Origin: Campylobacterota bacterium
GTDB taxonomy: Bacteria; Campylobacterota; Campylobacteria; Campylobacterales; JAADDG01
NCBI GenBank assembly: GCA_013154075.1
Contig: JAADDG010000031.1
Location: 1-7,627, forward strand
Reading direction: 5' to 3'
DNA: 7,627 bases
Made by a program: the position numbers and the translations under genes. Below, in pieces: positions 5,900 to 7,627 of this stretch. Under the pieces are notes generated by a model. The model saw only the letters and a list, made by a program, of their open reading frames with translations, was not told the DNA's origin and did no database searches. Positions within the stretch are counted from its first letter, which is position 1, and the number at the start of each line of letters is the position of its first letter.

Positions 5900-6406
5900 A
5901 TGAACGTTATTACGGGCAAAGTGTGGAAATTTGGCGATAATATAGATACGGATTTAATTATTGCCGCAAGATATTTAAATACCTCCGATCCTCACGAGCT
6001 TGCGAAACATGTGATGGAGGATGCCGATCCGGAATTTATAAAGAAATTCAATCCCGGAGATATTATCGTAGCCGGAGAGAATTTCGGGTGCGGAAGCAGT
6101 AGAGAGCATGCGCCTATCGCTTTGAAAGCTGCGGGAGTTGCGGCCGTGGTGGCGAAAAGTTTTGCTAGAATTTTTTATAGAAACGCTTTTAATATGGGAC
6201 TTCCGATTTTTGAGCTAAAAGAAACCGATGAGATCGAAGAGGGAAATTTGATAAAAATCGATATGGAAAAGGGCGAGATTGTGGATCTCGATAAACATAA
6301 GAGTTTCAAATTCAATCCTATTCCTCCCTTTATGCAAGAGCTTATAAGCTGCGGAGGTCTTATAAATTATGCTAAAGCTCAATTGCTTCAAAGAGGGGAG
6401 ATTTGA
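5900..6406 (+). CDS. leuD: 3-isopropylmalate dehydratase small subunit
   Basis: This is the small (swivel-domain) subunit of isopropylmalate isomerase, which converts 2-isopropylmalate to 3-isopropylmalate together with the iron-sulfur subunit LeuC. Its 168 residues make it the short form common in archaea and many bacteria, not the roughly 200-residue E. coli form. Motifs are GDNIDTDLIIAARYL (12-26), GENFGCGSSREHAP (59-72) and SFARIFYRNAFNMGLP (87-102). Residues just after RYL (N27, T28) lie in the loop linked to substrate choice in this family, where related small subunits serve homoaconitase; the adjacent leuB argues for leucine synthesis. AAAGGA (5889-5894) stands five bases before the ATG; another ATG at 5896 is out of frame and too close to that site. 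The TGA stop shares one base with the leuB ATG. leuC is not nearby in this window. Confidence 0.95.
   Translation: MNVITGKVWKFGDNIDTDLIIAARYLNTSDPHELAKHVMEDADPEFIKKFNPGDIIVAGENFGCGSSREHAPIALKAAGVAAVVAKSFARIFYRNAFNMGLPIFELKETDEIEEGNLIKIDMEKGEIVDLDKHKSFKFNPIPPFMQELISCGGLINYAKAQLLQRGEI
6394..6400 (+). promoter_or_regulatory. leuB ribosome-binding site
   Basis: AGGGGAG inside the end of leuD lies five bases before the ATG at 6406 but only two before the in-frame TTG at 6403. This favours ATG 6406 as the leuB start. Confidence 0.65.
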
Positions 6407-7479
6407 TGAAAAGTTATAAAATAGCCGTTATCAAGGGAGACGGAATAGGTCCGGAGATCATAGACGAAGCTATAAAAGTTTTGGATGCCGTTTCCGTAAA
6501 GAAAGAGTTTGAGTTAAATTATGAAGAGTATCTGATGGGAGGGGCGGCTATCGATATTACCGGAGAGCCTCTTCCTAAAGAGACGATTGAGGGCTGTTTG
6601 AATTCTGATGCCGTGCTTTTTGGAGCTATAGGCGGAGAGAAGTGGGATAACCTTCCAAGAGACAAACGTCCAGAAACCGGTCTTTTGAAACTTAGAGAGG
6701 CTTTGGGAGTTTTTGCCAATATCCGTCCCGTAACGGTTTATGACGAGCTTACCGAAGCGAGCACCTTGAAGGAATCTGTCGTAAAAGGCGTAGATTTAAC
6801 GGTAGTTAGAGAGCTTACGGGAGGAATATATTTCGGGCAGCCAAGAGCGATAGAGGGCGATAGGGCGTACAATACGATGGTCTATACCAAAGAGGAGGTA
6901 GAGAGAATAGCAAGAGTCGCTTTCGATATCGCTATGAAGAGAAACAAAAGAGTCTGCTCCGTAGATAAGGCCAATGTTTTGGAAGTAAGCCAATTTTGGA
7001 GAGAGATAGTGCAGGAGGTGGCTAAAGATTATCCGGAAGTTAGCCTATCTCATATGTATGTGGATAATGCTGCTATGCAGCTTGTGAGAGATCCAAAACA
7101 GTTTGATGTGATTTTGACCGGAAATATTTTCGGAGATATTTTAAGTGACGAAGCGAGTATGATAAGCGGTTCTATCGGTCTTTTGCCTTCCGCTTCGATT
7201 GGCGGCAGAGTGGGGCTTTATGAGCCTATTCACGGTTCGGCTCCGGATATTGCGGGACAGGGAATAGCAAATCCGATAGCCGCTATCGCAAGCGCTTCTA
7301 TGATGCTTAGATACTCTCTTGGAGAGGAAAAAGCGGCAAATAGGATAGATAACGCTATAAAAAGAGCTTTGAGAGAGGGTTATAGAACCAAAGATCTCTC
7401 GGCATTCGGAGCAAAAGAGGTGTGCTCTACGAGTGAAATGGGCTCTATCATAGCTCAATACGCGTCGGAAGGATCATGA
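6406..7479 (+). CDS. leuB: 3-isopropylmalate dehydrogenase
   Basis: LeuB oxidatively decarboxylates 3-isopropylmalate with NAD+ to give 2-oxoisocaproate, the keto acid that becomes leucine. From the ATG the product has 357 residues, the normal length. Visible are GDGIGPE (11-17), substrate-binding R97, R107 and R135, the family motif RELTGGIYFG (135-144) with catalytic Y142, K188 with N190, and the metal ligands D220, D244 and D248. The cofactor loop EPIHGSAPDIAG (273-284) has the Asp-Ile pair at 281-282 seen in NAD-dependent members. RELTGGIYFG separates it from isocitrate dehydrogenase. The frame also has a TTG one codon upstream, but spacing from the ribosome-binding site favours ATG. The start overlaps the leuD stop by one base, and the stop overlaps the next start by four, so translation is probably coupled. 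Assembly as a cytosolic homodimer is usual for the family. Confidence 0.96.
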   Translation: MKSYKIAVIKGDGIGPEIIDEAIKVLDAVSVKKEFELNYEEYLMGGAAIDITGEPLPKETIEGCLNSDAVLFGAIGGEKWDNLPRDKRPETGLLKLREALGVFANIRPVTVYDELTEASTLKESVVKGVDLTVVRELTGGIYFGQPRAIEGDRAYNTMVYTKEEVERIARVAFDIAMKRNKRVCSVDKANVLEVSQFWREIVQEVAKDYPEVSLSHMYVDNAAMQLVRDPKQFDVILTGNIFGDILSDEASMISGSIGLLPSASIGGRVGLYEPIHGSAPDIAGQGIANPIAAIASASMMLRYSLGEEKAANRIDNAIKRALREGYRTKDLSAFGAKEVCSTSEMGSIIAQYASEGS

Positions 7480-7627
7480 AAACTTTAACTTTGGCATCCA
7501 TTTACGAACTTCAGGGCCTAAAAGAGGAGGCTCTGGAGATTTATAAAGAGATTTTGAAAAACGATCCCGATAATCAAGAAGCCAAGATTGCCGTAAAGAG
7601 GCTTTCCGGGATTAGGAAGAGTTTTGA
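7476..7627 (+). CDS. Small TPR-motif protein, N-terminal part (3' end outside window)
   Basis: The first 50 codons are visible, starting MKTLTLASIYELQGLKEEAL. Residues about 4 to 33 fit one tetratricopeptide repeat: alternating helix residues, G14, A19, Y23, and the closing DPDN (30-33), followed by a helix start EAKIAVKRL. There is no signal peptide, so it is probably cytosolic. The ATG overlaps the leuB TGA in an ATGA arrangement, with GGAAGGA (7467-7473) just upstream, implying translational coupling to leuB. TPR repeats usually bind other proteins. The function here is unknown, and the full length and number of repeats cannot be seen. No leucine enzyme is recognisable in the visible part. 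Confidence 0.8.
   Translation, partial: MKTLTLASIYELQGLKEEALEIYKEILKNDPDNQEAKIAVKRLSGIRKSF

Noticed and set aside
5896..5940. ATG at 5896 as leuD start or a leader peptide
   Set aside because: It is out of frame with leuD, is one base from the ribosome-binding site, and its 14-codon frame has no leucine codons.
6403..6405. TTG as the leuB start
   Set aside because: It lies only two bases from the ribosome-binding site and directly precedes an ATG with better spacing that overlaps the leuD stop.
1..7627. CRISPR repeats, insertion sequences, toxin-antitoxin or defence genes
   Set aside because: No regularly spaced repeats, transposase, terminal repeats or related protein motifs were seen on either strand.

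Overview
The window is ordinary chromosomal DNA from a bacterium that is almost certainly a member of the Campylobacterota (former Epsilonproteobacteria). The support is the gene order rpoC-rpsL-rpsG-fusA with no tuf after fusA, the RpoC, S12 and S7 sequences as I know them from that phylum, and the near-exclusive use of AGA for arginine in an AT-leaning genome. The genus cannot be fixed from what is here. A vent-type lineage related to Nitratiruptor, Sulfurovum or Nautilia would fit, but that is an impression.

Left part (1-4001), information processing, all on the + strand. It holds the 3' end of rpoC (RNA polymerase beta'), then rpsL (S12), rpsG (S7) and fusA (EF-G), closed by a hairpin terminator and a complete tRNA-Arg gene with anticodon CCT. 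The gap between rpsL and rpsG contains an 11-bp hairpin. Five bases of its loop are complementary to the rpsG ribosome-binding site. In E. coli the same gap is where S7 represses its own translation, so this is the best candidate regulatory element in the window.

Middle part (4049-5808). Two genes probably share a transcript: a short-chain dehydrogenase/reductase resembling E. coli YbbO, and a membrane-anchored zinc metallopeptidase of the YpfJ family (PF04228). Nothing in the sequence links their functions.

Right part (5809-7627). A 91-bp gap contains a possible extended -10 promoter and a perfect 10-bp inverted repeat. It leads into a tightly packed set: leuD (isopropylmalate isomerase small subunit), leuB (3-isopropylmalate dehydrogenase) and the start of a small TPR protein cut by the window edge. 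The stop and start codons of neighbours overlap by 1 and 4 bases, which suggests translational coupling. LeuD and LeuB catalyse the second and third steps of leucine synthesis. The isomerase large subunit LeuC is not in the window and must be encoded elsewhere.

I see no mobile element, CRISPR array, toxin-antitoxin pair, defence gene or clearly undescribed system. No gene-free stretch reaches 300 bases. The most interesting signals are the two non-coding elements, upstream of rpsG and upstream of leuD.
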